A stretch of DNA of 22,530 nt from Draconibacterium orientale. GTDB lineage: Bacteria; Bacteroidota; Bacteroidia; Bacteroidales; UBA12170. The notes under the pieces were generated by a model, which saw only the letters and a program-made list of their open reading frames with translations, was not told the DNA's origin and ran no database searches. A program made the position numbers and the translations under genes. The stretch covers positions 1-22,530 of the forward strand of contig DYSK01000018.1 in the NCBI GenBank assembly GCA_020718315.1, written 5' to 3'. This document shows, in pieces, positions 15,400 to 22,530 of the stretch; the stretch's first letter is position 1, and each line of letters opens with the position of its first letter.

Positions 15400-16437
15400 T
15401 TAGAAATATGTATTCACAGCAAATTCAAATTGATTAATAAAAATTTCTTTGAAACAGGAAACATTATTTTGCTCATAAAAAATTAACATCGCTTTTTTAT
15501 ATTCTATGGAATCAACTGTTCTAAAAGAAATAGGACAATATTGATTATTCATTAGAATTGCATTACTTACTATTCTGGCAGTTCTTTTATTTCCATCATT
15601 AAAAGGCTGAATATAAGAGATAAGCAATAATGTTAACAAGGCTTTTTCGAAAACATTCTCCTTTTGATTAATTAAATTACAAGTCTCTGTTAATGCTTCT
15701 AATATTAGAAATTCATTTTCCAATGGTTTGTAATTTGTTCCGGAAATACCCACTCTTCTTTTTCTTAAGTTTTTAGCAATATTTAAATCTTTTATTAGAA
15801 GACGATGTATATTTTCAATCTTAGCGACTGTCAATGGGATTAAATAATCCGGATTTTCAATAATAAAGTCTAATGCATCTTTATGATTTAGAAGCATTAA
15901 TGCTTCATCTTTTGTTTTTCCGTTTGCAGTTTCTTTTTCTTTTAACAATCTTTCAGTTTCGAGTAATGAATATGTATTTCCTTCAATTTGAGATGATTTC
16001 CAACTTAAATCGATAGCTAATCTTTCCAATTCCTTTTTATACTCTCCTTCTGAGAGTTGAGAAATATTATGTAAATATTTATTTTGTAATTCATCAAGTT
16101 TAGAAAGTTCATTTCCATTAAAAATACTTTGCTGCATTAGTATATCTGTCAACAAATTCATGTTAAATCTTTCATTTATAAACCTTTCATCAATTTCTTT
16201 TTTGAAATATTCATCAATATCCATAGGTTGTATAAGATGAAAAATATCAGAAAGTTTGTATTTTGTCCCTTTGCCTTTTCCTACAGTTTGAACAAAATTC
16301 TCATCAGTTAATTTTGAAAGAAGTCTTTTTACTGTTGCATAACTAATTGAACTGTTAATTCCTTCATGAATTGTTTTCGAAGAACTTTCAGTCCCACGAG
16401 TTAAGAATTCTACAATTTCATTTTCTCTTTTTTCCAT
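15400..16437 (-). CDS. Winged-helix Fic-domain protein with altered active-site motif
   Basis: I choose the ATG at 16437 (345 residues). A GTG at 16458 would add seven residues but lies on the promoter -7 element. Residues 1-75 look like a winged-helix DNA-binding domain (SYATVKRLLSKLTDENFV, then VGKGKGTKYKL). S148-SQI-E152-G153 in SWKSSQIEGN fits the inhibitory (S/T)xxxE(G/N) helix of class II Fic proteins. The core motif at residues 277-288 reads QPFNDGNKRTAR instead of HPFxxGNGRxxR. The general-base histidine is thus Gln (codon CAG at 15609-15607). With His, Fic enzymes transfer AMP to target hydroxyls; here activity may be lost or changed, or Gln may be normal in this subfamily. The gene looks AT-richer than its neighbours, stands alone, and is flanked by larger gaps, which suggests horizontal gain. 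It may repress its own promoter through the repeats at 16448-16503. Confidence 0.88.
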   Translation of the reverse strand: MEKRENEIVEFLTRGTESSSKTIHEGINSSISYATVKRLLSKLTDENFVQTVGKGKGTKYKLSDIFHLIQPMDIDEYFKKEIDERFINERFNMNLLTDILMQQSIFNGNELSKLDELQNKYLHNISQLSEGEYKKELERLAIDLSWKSSQIEGNTYSLLETERLLKEKETANGKTKDEALMLLNHKDALDFIIENPDYLIPLTVAKIENIHRLLIKDLNIAKNLRKRRVGISGTNYKPLENEFLILEALTETCNLINQKENVFEKALLTLLLISYIQPFNDGNKRTARIVSNAILMNNQYCPISFRTVDSIEYKKAMLIFYEQNNVSCFKEIFINQFEFAVNTYF

Positions 16438-16447
16438 TTTTACAGAT

Positions 16448-16503
16448 ATATAGCTCACAAATATACAAAATAAAGCTCGGTAAGCAGTCGTAATGAGCTA
16501 TAT
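16448..16503. repeat. Inverted repeat bracketing the fic promoter (putative operator)
   Basis: ATATAGCTCA (16448-16457) and TGAGCTATAT (16494-16503) are perfect 10-base reverse complements, centres 46 bases apart. One arm lies at the expected transcription start, the other just upstream of the -33 position. A third, imperfect copy TGAGCCATA is at 16516-16524 in direct orientation. The placement fits binding sites for the winged-helix domain of the Fic protein. Confidence 0.55.
16458..16487 (-). promoter_or_regulatory. Promoter of the fic gene
   Basis: On the minus strand TATATTTG (16465-16458) matches the -7 consensus exactly, and CTG (16487-16485), one base from TTG, lies 19 bases upstream. 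Transcription would start near 16454, about 17 bases before the ATG at 16437. The element overlaps the alternative GTG start, which argues against that start. Confidence 0.6.
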
Positions 16504-16666
16504 TTCTTACGCAAATGAGCCATAATGACCGAAGCTAGCAGGAAGATGCAGACAACTTTCATGTCAATCGACACGAATTTTTATGTGAGGCAGGGTGGAT
16601 AAATTACCACGTAGATTCTACTCACAAATTCAATTTTCCGCAAGCGAATTTATAAAAGCATAGAAA

Positions 16667-17845
16667 TTATAAATCCAGCGAATCGACGGCATTCTTCAAT
16701 TGAACCAACGCTTTTTCTAAAATACTGAGCGGACAAGCCACGTTCATGCGCATAAATCCGGAGCCGTTTTCGCCAAATATGGTTCCACTATTTAAACCTA
16801 TTCCGGCTTTGTGGATGAGAAACTGATTCAATTCCCCGTCACTAAAATGCAAAGCCTTAAAATCAATCCAAATGAGATACGTGCCTTCGGGCCTAAAAAA
16901 TTTCAGCATCGGCAAATTCTCTCTAAAATAGTCGCTCACAAAATCGATATTTTTTCGCGTATAGCTGAGCATTTGTTCGAGCCAAACCGCGCCTTTGGTA
17001 TAGGCCGCCTCGGTGGCTACTGTTCCAAATAAATTTCCACCCGAAAGATGATATGCATTGATCACTTGCTTGTAGTTTTTTAAATACTTTTCATTTTCGA
17101 TCACCACAAATGAAGTACTCAAACCGGCCAAATTGAATGTCTTGGTTGGCGCCATAATCGTAATGCTTTGTTGCTTTGCTTTTTCGGAAATGGAAGCGAT
17201 TGGAATATGTTGAGAAGGTTCAAAAACCAAATCGGCATGAATTTCGTCGCTAATGATCAGAATATTGTTTTCTGTACAAATTTCAACAAGTTGTTCCAAT
17301 TCTTCTCTTTTCCAAACTCTTCCAACCGGATTGTGGGGACTACTCAAGAGAATCATTTTCGTTTTGGAATCGATCTTCGATTTTAAATCCTCAAAATCCA
17401 TTTCATAATAGCCATTATTTTCTTTCAATGGATTGATAATCATTTGTCTATCGTTGTCGAGAACGCTTGTAAAAAACGGAAAATAAACGGGCGTTTGCAC
17501 AATAATTTTATCGCCCGGCTTCGAAAATGCCACAACACACAAAACAATTCCAGGCACTACACCCGGACTGAAGCAGAGGTTTTCGATTGGAACTTCCCAA
17601 TTATGGCGATAATTCAGCCAATTTTGGATAGCCAGAAAATAACTCTTCGGTTTTATGGTATAGCCGTAGATTTCATGTTGGGCTCGTTTTTGAATTGCTT
17701 CCTGAACACATTTGGGCGACGCAAAATCCATATCGGCTACCCAAAGCGGTATCACATCGGCTTGGCCGAAAATGGCCTCTCTATTTTCGTATTTAACACT
17801 GTGCGTGCTGCTTCTATCAACTATTTGATCAAAATTGTAAATCAT
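16667..17845 (-). CDS. PatB/MalY-type cystathionine beta-lyase (PLP, aminotransferase fold I)
   Basis: This 392-residue protein has the class I/II aminotransferase fold with the PatB/MalY signature: the start MIYNFDQIVDRSSTHSVKYE and PLWVADMDFASP, then SPHNPVGR (169-176, N172), SDEIHADL (D200 binding the PLP ring) and MAPTKTFNLAGL with K235 as the PLP lysine. GFMRMNVACP near the C-terminus supplies the carboxylate-binding arginine. It should split cystathionine (or cysteine and related thioethers) to a thiol, pyruvate and ammonia in the cytoplasm. Its ATG overlaps the stop of the TlpA-like gene by the four bases ATGA, so it is the last gene of a four-gene operon. A weak AT-only hairpin (16648-16674) overlaps its stop; no good terminator follows. 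Confidence 0.92.
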   Translation of the reverse strand: MIYNFDQIVDRSSTHSVKYENREAIFGQADVIPLWVADMDFASPKCVQEAIQKRAQHEIYGYTIKPKSYFLAIQNWLNYRHNWEVPIENLCFSPGVVPGIVLCVVAFSKPGDKIIVQTPVYFPFFTSVLDNDRQMIINPLKENNGYYEMDFEDLKSKIDSKTKMILLSSPHNPVGRVWKREELEQLVEICTENNILIISDEIHADLVFEPSQHIPIASISEKAKQQSITIMAPTKTFNLAGLSTSFVVIENEKYLKNYKQVINAYHLSGGNLFGTVATEAAYTKGAVWLEQMLSYTRKNIDFVSDYFRENLPMLKFFRPEGTYLIWIDFKALHFSDGELNQFLIHKAGIGLNSGTIFGENGSGFMRMNVACPLSILEKALVQLKNAVDSLDL

Positions 17846-19254
17846 GGTTTTGAAAGGGCTTTGTATTTGGTTAAGAAATCGGCTAACTGATCTACATTCA
17901 GTTGTTTAGCAATGATAGTTCGGTTATTGTCGAGTACAAAAAGGAGTGGTGTAGAATATACATTGTACAATTCGTGGAAATCGGGCGTATAACTTCTTGG
18001 TCCATTTACATTTATCCAAGTGAGTTTATTCGCTGTGATGTATTTTTTCATTTCAGCGAGATCGGGATCGGTACAAACAGCAAAAACCTCCAAATCCATT
18101 TTTTTTCCATTTTGCTTGTAAAACTCATTTAATTTGGGCGTTTCCACTTTGCAATGACTGCAATTGGGATCCCAAAAATAAATCAAAGTGAAACCCTTGG
18201 TGATCGAATACAATGAAACGGGAGTCATATCCTGATTTTGCATAATCAATTCAGGTGCTTTCTTGCCGATCAGAGAATTTCTTCTTTTATTGGCTTCTGA
18301 AAGTAAATTTTTTTCTACTTCGGCGTTGAGCCAAACGGCTTTTTTCCGGGAATAATAGGTATCCACAAAATGAACCAAAATGGCGTCGTAGCCCATCCGA
18401 TTCGATTGATCGAATTTCAGCGTAAGAAACCACAAACTGTGCTTATAAAGTTCCGATTTTTCTGGCAAACGACTCAAAAACGAATCGATGTCCCGAATCA
18501 AACTGTCGGGTTGTGGATGCGCCATGGAGCTGTAATAAAAATCGAGTTTATTGTGATAGACGGGCGTTCGAATCAATCGGTCATCGGTAAAATCGATAAA
18601 ATCCCAATAATGTTTTTTGTAATAGTTAAATTGGCGGATAGAATCTGCTTTGCTGTCACTAGTTTTGAGAGCCGATGGATATTCCGGGCTTTTCATCGCA
18701 AGAAAAAAATGAGATATAAAAGCATCGGGATAGGCTTCGATGATGGATTCTTTGTAGTCTATATTCTCTTCGTTCAAGGCTTCTATCCTCTTTTTGTATA
18801 TCAGAACAGAATCGCTCGAAGGAGCGAGGGATTTTAATCGTTGCTGAAACTTTTTCAACTGAAGAAACAAGAAATTGGAATGAGAGAGGTAATCGTAGAA
18901 CAAAGCATTTTCGTTTGATCCTTTCACCTTCATTTTCTCGATTAGATTGTCTGTTTCCGAGTCGAATTTTAAATCCTGGCCGTCTGCAATCAGAAATTCA
19001 AAGATGGAATTTTTTGCTTGGCCAACCACTATGTATATTCCGCCAGGCAATTGTTTTTGTTTTTCAAAGACATACGAATTTTTTCCTTTTCGCGAAGCAG
19101 TATCAACCAAAAGAGTTTTGTCGCCAAAATAACTGGCCAAATACAAAGTACTGTCTTCTATCCCTTTTATTTTTATTTCAATTTTATAATTTTCTTGGGC
19201 ATTGAGAAAAAGGATAGAAATGAGAAACAGAAATAAAAAACTATGTTTCAACAT
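17842..19254 (-). CDS. TlpA-like thioredoxin with N-terminal DUF4369-like domain
   Basis: This 470-residue protein has a signal peptide (residues 1-19, ending LFLNAQ). The beta-rich N-terminal part (YKIEIKIKGIEDSTLYLASY, later GGIYIVVGQAKNSIFEFLI) resembles DUF4369, and a helical middle (about 110-320) may be DUF5106-like. The C-terminal thioredoxin domain contains FWDPNCSHCKVETP with C365 and C368 and the cis-proline in YSTPLLFVL. Such proteins are common in Bacteroidetes and carry out thiol-disulfide exchange in the periplasm. It lies 10 bases after the DUF1684 gene and overlaps the PatB/MalY gene by ATGA, so it belongs to the histidine kinase operon. Linking a periplasmic redox protein to a cystathionine lyase suggests a sulfur or thiol theme, but that is inference. 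Confidence 0.88.
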   Translation of the reverse strand: MLKHSFLFLFLISILFLNAQENYKIEIKIKGIEDSTLYLASYFGDKTLLVDTASRKGKNSYVFEKQKQLPGGIYIVVGQAKNSIFEFLIADGQDLKFDSETDNLIEKMKVKGSNENALFYDYLSHSNFLFLQLKKFQQRLKSLAPSSDSVLIYKKRIEALNEENIDYKESIIEAYPDAFISHFFLAMKSPEYPSALKTSDSKADSIRQFNYYKKHYWDFIDFTDDRLIRTPVYHNKLDFYYSSMAHPQPDSLIRDIDSFLSRLPEKSELYKHSLWFLTLKFDQSNRMGYDAILVHFVDTYYSRKKAVWLNAEVEKNLLSEANKRRNSLIGKKAPELIMQNQDMTPVSLYSITKGFTLIYFWDPNCSHCKVETPKLNEFYKQNGKKMDLEVFAVCTDPDLAEMKKYITANKLTWINVNGPRSYTPDFHELYNVYSTPLLFVLDNNRTIIAKQLNVDQLADFLTKYKALSKP

Positions 19255-19264
19255 AATTCGAAAT

Positions 19265-19894
19265 TTAGTGCGTTGCTAAGTGGAATTTTTTTTCGCCTGC
19301 GCGAATTTCCATTTTCAAATAATTTTCGGGTGGCGGAATCACACACGACCAGCGATCGTGGTAGGCGCAATAAGGATTGTAGGCTGTATTGAAATCGACC
19401 ACTACTTTTTGGGTTTCAGGAATTCGAATATCAATATATCGGCCACCGCCATAGGATTCTTTGGAGCTACTCAAATCGCGAAAAGGAATAAACAAATAAT
19501 CGTGGTAGATAGAATCGTCGATAAAATCCATATTTTGATAAACGGATAAAACAAATTGTTTTCCCTGAAGTTCGAATTCAAAATGGCCATATTTTCGATA
19601 AACCGGCAATCGAGTGGTCGATGTTGGCATTTCAAAAGGCTGTTCATTGGGTGTAAGTTCCAAAATTCCATCCACTTTATAATCGGGATTGATTTCAAAA
19701 TAATCCAAGCCGGTAAATTGAGCTAAATGAATTGGATTTAACGGACTGCGGAGCGAATCCGAATATTCACGGTCTTTTTCGGCACGTTCTTGCTTTATCT
19801 TTTCGATATAAGCTTGCTCGGTTTTATTTTGGCATCCCAAGAAAATGAGACTTCCCAGAAAGAAAAACGATACGATTCTTGATTTCTTCATCAT
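19265..19894 (-). CDS. DUF1684 lipoprotein
   Basis: This 209-residue protein starts MMKKSRIVSFFFLGSLIFLGC; LIFLGC is a lipobox with the lipidated cysteine at residue 21. The C-terminal half carries the DUF1684 pattern: GGGRYIDIRIPE, VVVDFNTAYNPYCAYHDRWSC, then PPPENYLKMEIRAGEK. The conserved Asn-Pro-x-Cys-Ala-Tyr and paired cysteines suggest a fixed fold, but no enzymatic activity is established for the family as far as I know. The second Met, at 19891, is an equally good start. It lies 3 bases after the kinase gene and 10 bases before the TlpA-like gene. Confidence 0.9.
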   Translation of the reverse strand: MMKKSRIVSFFFLGSLIFLGCQNKTEQAYIEKIKQERAEKDREYSDSLRSPLNPIHLAQFTGLDYFEINPDYKVDGILELTPNEQPFEMPTSTTRLPVYRKYGHFEFELQGKQFVLSVYQNMDFIDDSIYHDYLFIPFRDLSSSKESYGGGRYIDIRIPETQKVVVDFNTAYNPYCAYHDRWSCVIPPPENYLKMEIRAGEKKFHLATH

Positions 19895-19897
19895 AAA

Positions 19898-21943
19898 TTA
19901 AGCTGTTGGGAGAGTAAAAGTAAACAAACTTCCAGTTCCGGGTTTACTTTCGACCCAGATTAGACCACCATTTTGTTGTATAAATTCTTTGGCCAGCAAA
20001 AGCCCAAGCCCAGTTCCTGTTTCGTTGGCAGTTCCTTTGCTTGCCTGGTTTCCTTTGTCTTCAAAAATCCGTTTTAAGTCTTCCGGCAAGATTCCTTTTC
20101 CATTGTCCGAAATAGAAAATTCAACCATATCTGCTTTTTGTTCTGTTCGGATTAGAATCAGGCCGCTTTCTTGGGTAAATTTCAATGAATTGGAGAGCAA
20201 ATTGCGAATTACAGTTGCGATCATGTTTGGATCGGCTAAAACTAGTTTCTCGCCTTTAAAATCCATACGAACATTGATTTTCTTAAAGTTGGCTTGATTT
20301 TTGAAAATTTCAAATATTTGGCGAATGTTTTCGTTCAAATCGAACTTTTCGACGCGCATTGTAGTGCTACGTGTTTGGGTTCTCGACCAAATCAATAGGT
20401 TGTCGAGCAATTCATAAATATTTTCGCTCGAACTGTTTATCTCGTTGGTAATCTGGAATTTCTCTTCATCGTCCAAGGTTCCCCATTGATCAATAATCAA
20501 ATTGGAAAGTCCCAAAACAGAATTAAAAGGATTTTTCAAATCGTGTCCAATAATAGAAAGGAATTTCTCTTTGGTATGATTGGCTTCAATCAATTCGGCA
20601 TTTTGATTGTTCAACAAAAGACTGCTTGCCTTGCCTTCTTGTATCTTTCTAGAATAGAAAAACAGAAGCAGGGAGATGCTGAGAAAAAATACCAACAATA
20701 CAAATGCGCCAATTTTAAGAAAGGTGAATTTTCCTTCGGTGAATTTATTCTCTTTCTCTAGGTTGAGATTTCTTTCCTCTAGGAGTTGTTGCTCTAATGA
20801 TTGCTTTTCGAATAAGTATTTATCGCGAATCGCATTGATCTGTTCCGATTGTTCGTAATTGTATATTTCTTTATAAACTTTCAAATAATTTTCTTTGGCC
20901 TGATAAGCCAATTTCCAATTTTTTAGGTCGGCATAAACCTGTGAATACGCTTGATAGGCCATGAGTCCGATTTGTTTATCGCCGAGCTGATTCCCTAGGA
21001 GCAATCCTTTATTTAATTTTTGAATGGCTTGATCATTTTGGTTGAGTCCGTGATAGGCCAGCCCCAAATTAATAGAATTGTAAGCCAATCCTTGTTTGTT
21101 TTCGATCTTAATATTGATGGTTTCTGCTTCCAACAAGAGTTTGAGTGCCTGCGAATAGGCACTGTTTTTCAATTCCAACAATCCCAACTCATTCAAAACG
21201 ATGGCTTGTCCTTTGATGTCGTTGTTGCGCTGATAGGTTTTTCTTAATTCCAAGAAAAGTGATTTTGCTTCGCTTATATTTCCTTGTTCTTTGAAAATAT
21301 CCGCTTTCAATTGTTTCACAACCAAAAGTCCAATGGTATCATTCAGTTGAATTTTTATTTCTTCCGCACGATCAAAATAGCGCATACTTTCGGTATAGCT
21401 TTTCAGGTGTCGATAAAGATTTCCCAAATTTATCGAAGCAAACCCAATTCCGTCTGTTTTGCCCAACTTTTCGAAAATATTCAAGGCTTTTTCGATTTGA
21501 TCTATGGCTTCGGGGTAACTATTTTTTAAGGTATATATTCCGCCAATATTGTTATGGGCGTATCCCAATTGAACTTGATTATTTGTCTTATTGGCCCACT
21601 CAAGAGCTTGTTTATATAGGATTAATGCATAGCTGTAATCGCCCTTGTTTCGATGAACTACACCAAGATAATTAAGGACCTGAGGATAATTTTCGTGGCG
21701 ATGATTGCTTTCGATTAATGACAACGCTTGGTTTCCATACAGAAGAGCCGCTTCGGGGTTTTGATTTCGCAAAAGCCAGCACAACTGCATTTGAAGCTCT
21801 ATTTGTGTTTGCACGTTCGCACTGTTTTGAACCTCGCGTTTCAAACTATCGACAAAGGAAATTTTTTCCTGCGCCTGCACAGTCGAATTCGAAAGGGCGA
21901 TTGCTGCCACCACAATCAAAAAATATTTGACGTTAATTTTCAC
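19898..21943 (-). CDS. TPR-containing sensor histidine kinase
   Basis: This 681-residue protein has a signal peptide (1-24, ending VQAQ) and then a row of TPR-type helical repeats (about 50-350, for example YAHNNIGGIYTLKNSYPEAI and INLGNLYRHLKSYTESM). A short coiled coil (370-400) and one membrane segment (about 408-430) follow. The cytoplasmic kinase part has the H box SIIGHDLKNPF with H467, the N box NLLSNSLKF (N585), G1 DNGKGI (613-618) and G2 GTGLGL. There is no receiver domain, so a separate response regulator must act with it, and none is in the window. The TPR region probably senses a periplasmic protein or ligand. It is the first gene of the operon, with a -7 element at 21978-21985. 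Confidence 0.93.
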   Translation of the reverse strand: MKINVKYFLIVVAAIALSNSTVQAQEKISFVDSLKREVQNSANVQTQIELQMQLCWLLRNQNPEAALLYGNQALSLIESNHRHENYPQVLNYLGVVHRNKGDYSYALILYKQALEWANKTNNQVQLGYAHNNIGGIYTLKNSYPEAIDQIEKALNIFEKLGKTDGIGFASINLGNLYRHLKSYTESMRYFDRAEEIKIQLNDTIGLLVVKQLKADIFKEQGNISEAKSLFLELRKTYQRNNDIKGQAIVLNELGLLELKNSAYSQALKLLLEAETINIKIENKQGLAYNSINLGLAYHGLNQNDQAIQKLNKGLLLGNQLGDKQIGLMAYQAYSQVYADLKNWKLAYQAKENYLKVYKEIYNYEQSEQINAIRDKYLFEKQSLEQQLLEERNLNLEKENKFTEGKFTFLKIGAFVLLVFFLSISLLLFFYSRKIQEGKASSLLLNNQNAELIEANHTKEKFLSIIGHDLKNPFNSVLGLSNLIIDQWGTLDDEEKFQITNEINSSSENIYELLDNLLIWSRTQTRSTTMRVEKFDLNENIRQIFEIFKNQANFKKINVRMDFKGEKLVLADPNMIATVIRNLLSNSLKFTQESGLILIRTEQKADMVEFSISDNGKGILPEDLKRIFEDKGNQASKGTANETGTGLGLLLAKEFIQQNGGLIWVESKPGTGSLFTFTLPTA

Positions 21944-21977
21944 TTTTACTTGGGTTTAGCATGAAGTGTATTGCTTG

Positions 21978-21985
21978 CAAATTTA
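21978..21985 (-). promoter_or_regulatory. -7 element for the histidine kinase operon
   Basis: On the minus strand TAAATTTG matches TAnnTTTG exactly and lies 34 bases before the ATG at 21943. No TTG sits at the -33 position, so support is moderate. Confidence 0.5.
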
Positions 21986-21998
21986 ACAATTATGCATT

Positions 21999-22016
21999 AA
22001 AAAAGCTATTTATAGC
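21999..22016 (-). terminator. Possible short terminator after the DUF218-like gene
   Basis: On the minus strand GCTATAAATAGC, a short self-pairing stem of four or five pairs, is followed directly by TTTTTT, two bases past the stop codon at 22019. The stem is short and AT-rich, so function is uncertain. Confidence 0.35.
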
Positions 22017-22018
22017 AA

Positions 22019-22530
22019 TCACATAAAAAAAAGCACATAAAAATAGCCAATTGTTTCTGTCAAAATTGTTCGCGTTCCTTTGCTCGACTTCCACCATTGT
22101 TTGGCAGAAAATCGTTTGTCGCGGATAGCAATGATACCAATCACTTTTTCAGGCATTGCTTTCTGAAATAAAAACCAACTTCTTCGGCTATGAGGTCCCA
22201 ACGAAACCAAATTGAAGTTTTCGATATCCGGCCGGTTTACTTTCAGCCATTCTTTTAAGGCAAGAGCCGAATGGTAAGTACGTTCCTCCAATGTATGGTC
22301 TCGAGCGACAGACACAAGTCGACTGCTGTCCATTCCTAAAAGAATAAACGTTTGTTTGCATAAATTGGCTGTCGAAACAAAATGAGTTGCCAAATATCCA
22401 ATTTCCAAAGGACCACCGGTAGTAAAAATTAATTCATACTGTTCATTATTATAGATTTCGAATGCATCTTCTACGGCAAAATCATCAATCCAGCCTTCGA
22501 TAACCAGCACCTTGGAGGAGGTTTTTTCGA
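22019..22530 (-). CDS. ElyC/SanA/YdcF-like (DUF218) protein, C-terminal part
   Basis: The frame has no start inside the window and stays open to the right edge, so about 169 C-terminal residues are present. Features include the opening VLVIEGWIDDFAVEDA, a strand with FTTGGPLEIG, the helix TYHSALALKEWL, then VSLGPHSRRSWFLFQKAMPE and VIGIIAIRDKRFS, ending in a membrane-like YFYVLFFM. The TTGGP and late Ser/His-Arg-Arg-Ser pattern resembles the DUF218 superfamily, members of which act in envelope or peptidoglycan-precursor biology. It lies 75 bases upstream of the kinase gene on the same strand. Family call is moderate; function is not known here. Confidence 0.65.
   Translation of the reverse strand, partial: EKTSSKVLVIEGWIDDFAVEDAFEIYNNEQYELIFTTGGPLEIGYLATHFVSTANLCKQTFILLGMDSSRLVSVARDHTLEERTYHSALALKEWLKVNRPDIENFNLVSLGPHSRRSWFLFQKAMPEKVIGIIAIRDKRFSAKQWWKSSKGTRTILTETIGYFYVLFFM

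Noticed and set aside
16488..16498. An 11-base match (TCGTAATGAGC) between the fic upstream region and the anticodon arm of tRNA-Thr at 1000-1072, suggesting an attachment site or anticodon-derived target.
   Set aside because: A match of this length between a 76-base tRNA and both strands of a 22-kb window is expected about once by chance, and no integrase gene is present.
16562..16573. Small hairpin tgtcaatcgaca between the lyase and fic genes.
   Set aside because: Only four pairs with no T-run; not supported as a terminator or operator.
18370..18837. A 155-codon plus-strand open frame opposite the TlpA-like gene.
   Set aside because: It is fully within a well-supported gene on the other strand and shows no signal or domain motif.
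1..22530. CRISPR arrays, insertion sequences, rRNA genes and phage genes.
   Set aside because: No regularly spaced repeats, transposase or integrase motifs, rRNA-like sequence or phage structural genes were seen.

Overview
The window looks like a stretch of a Bacteroidota (Bacteroidetes) chromosome. The reasons are a low GC content, many Bacteroidetes-type lipoproteins and TlpA-like thioredoxins, start codons without a clear Shine-Dalgarno, and promoters of the TAnnTTTG (-7) type, one with a TTG 19 bases upstream. I cannot name the genus. Most genes lie on the minus strand. The plus strand carries only a small acidic lipoprotein (1225-1416) and a lipoprotein plus RsmB-type methyltransferase pair (12855-15242).

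Left edge (1-1480): a PqqD-like gene overlaps the start of an ATP-grasp enzyme that runs off the window, followed by tRNA-Thr(CGT), a small lipoprotein gene with a good promoter, and a bidirectional terminator. Then come an M14 metallocarboxypeptidase-like secreted protein (1493-4051) and a two-gene thioredoxin operon (4205-5297). The long block 5398-12519 reads leftward as a cyclase-family amidohydrolase, a DEAD-box helicase, an Nramp-related transporter and a fused HyuA-HyuB 5-oxoprolinase/hydantoinase. The last two overlap by 8 bases, and the transporter has lost the usual Nramp metal-binding residues, so I suspect it feeds the enzyme rather than carrying metal.

Right half: after the plus-strand pair comes a visibly AT-richer gene for a winged-helix Fic protein whose catalytic histidine position is glutamine. 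Its promoter is bracketed by a perfect 10-bp inverted repeat, which suggests autoregulation. A tight four-gene operon follows (16667-21943), read leftward: TPR sensor histidine kinase, DUF1684 lipoprotein, DUF4369-like/TlpA thioredoxin and a PatB/MalY cystathionine beta-lyase. The right edge holds a partial ElyC/SanA/YdcF-like (DUF218) protein.

The candidates I would follow up first are the PqqD/ATP-grasp pair (possible peptide-modifying system, cut by the window), the Nramp-like/oxoprolinase pair, and the variant Fic protein with its putative operator. All functional calls come from reading motifs by eye; no database search was run.
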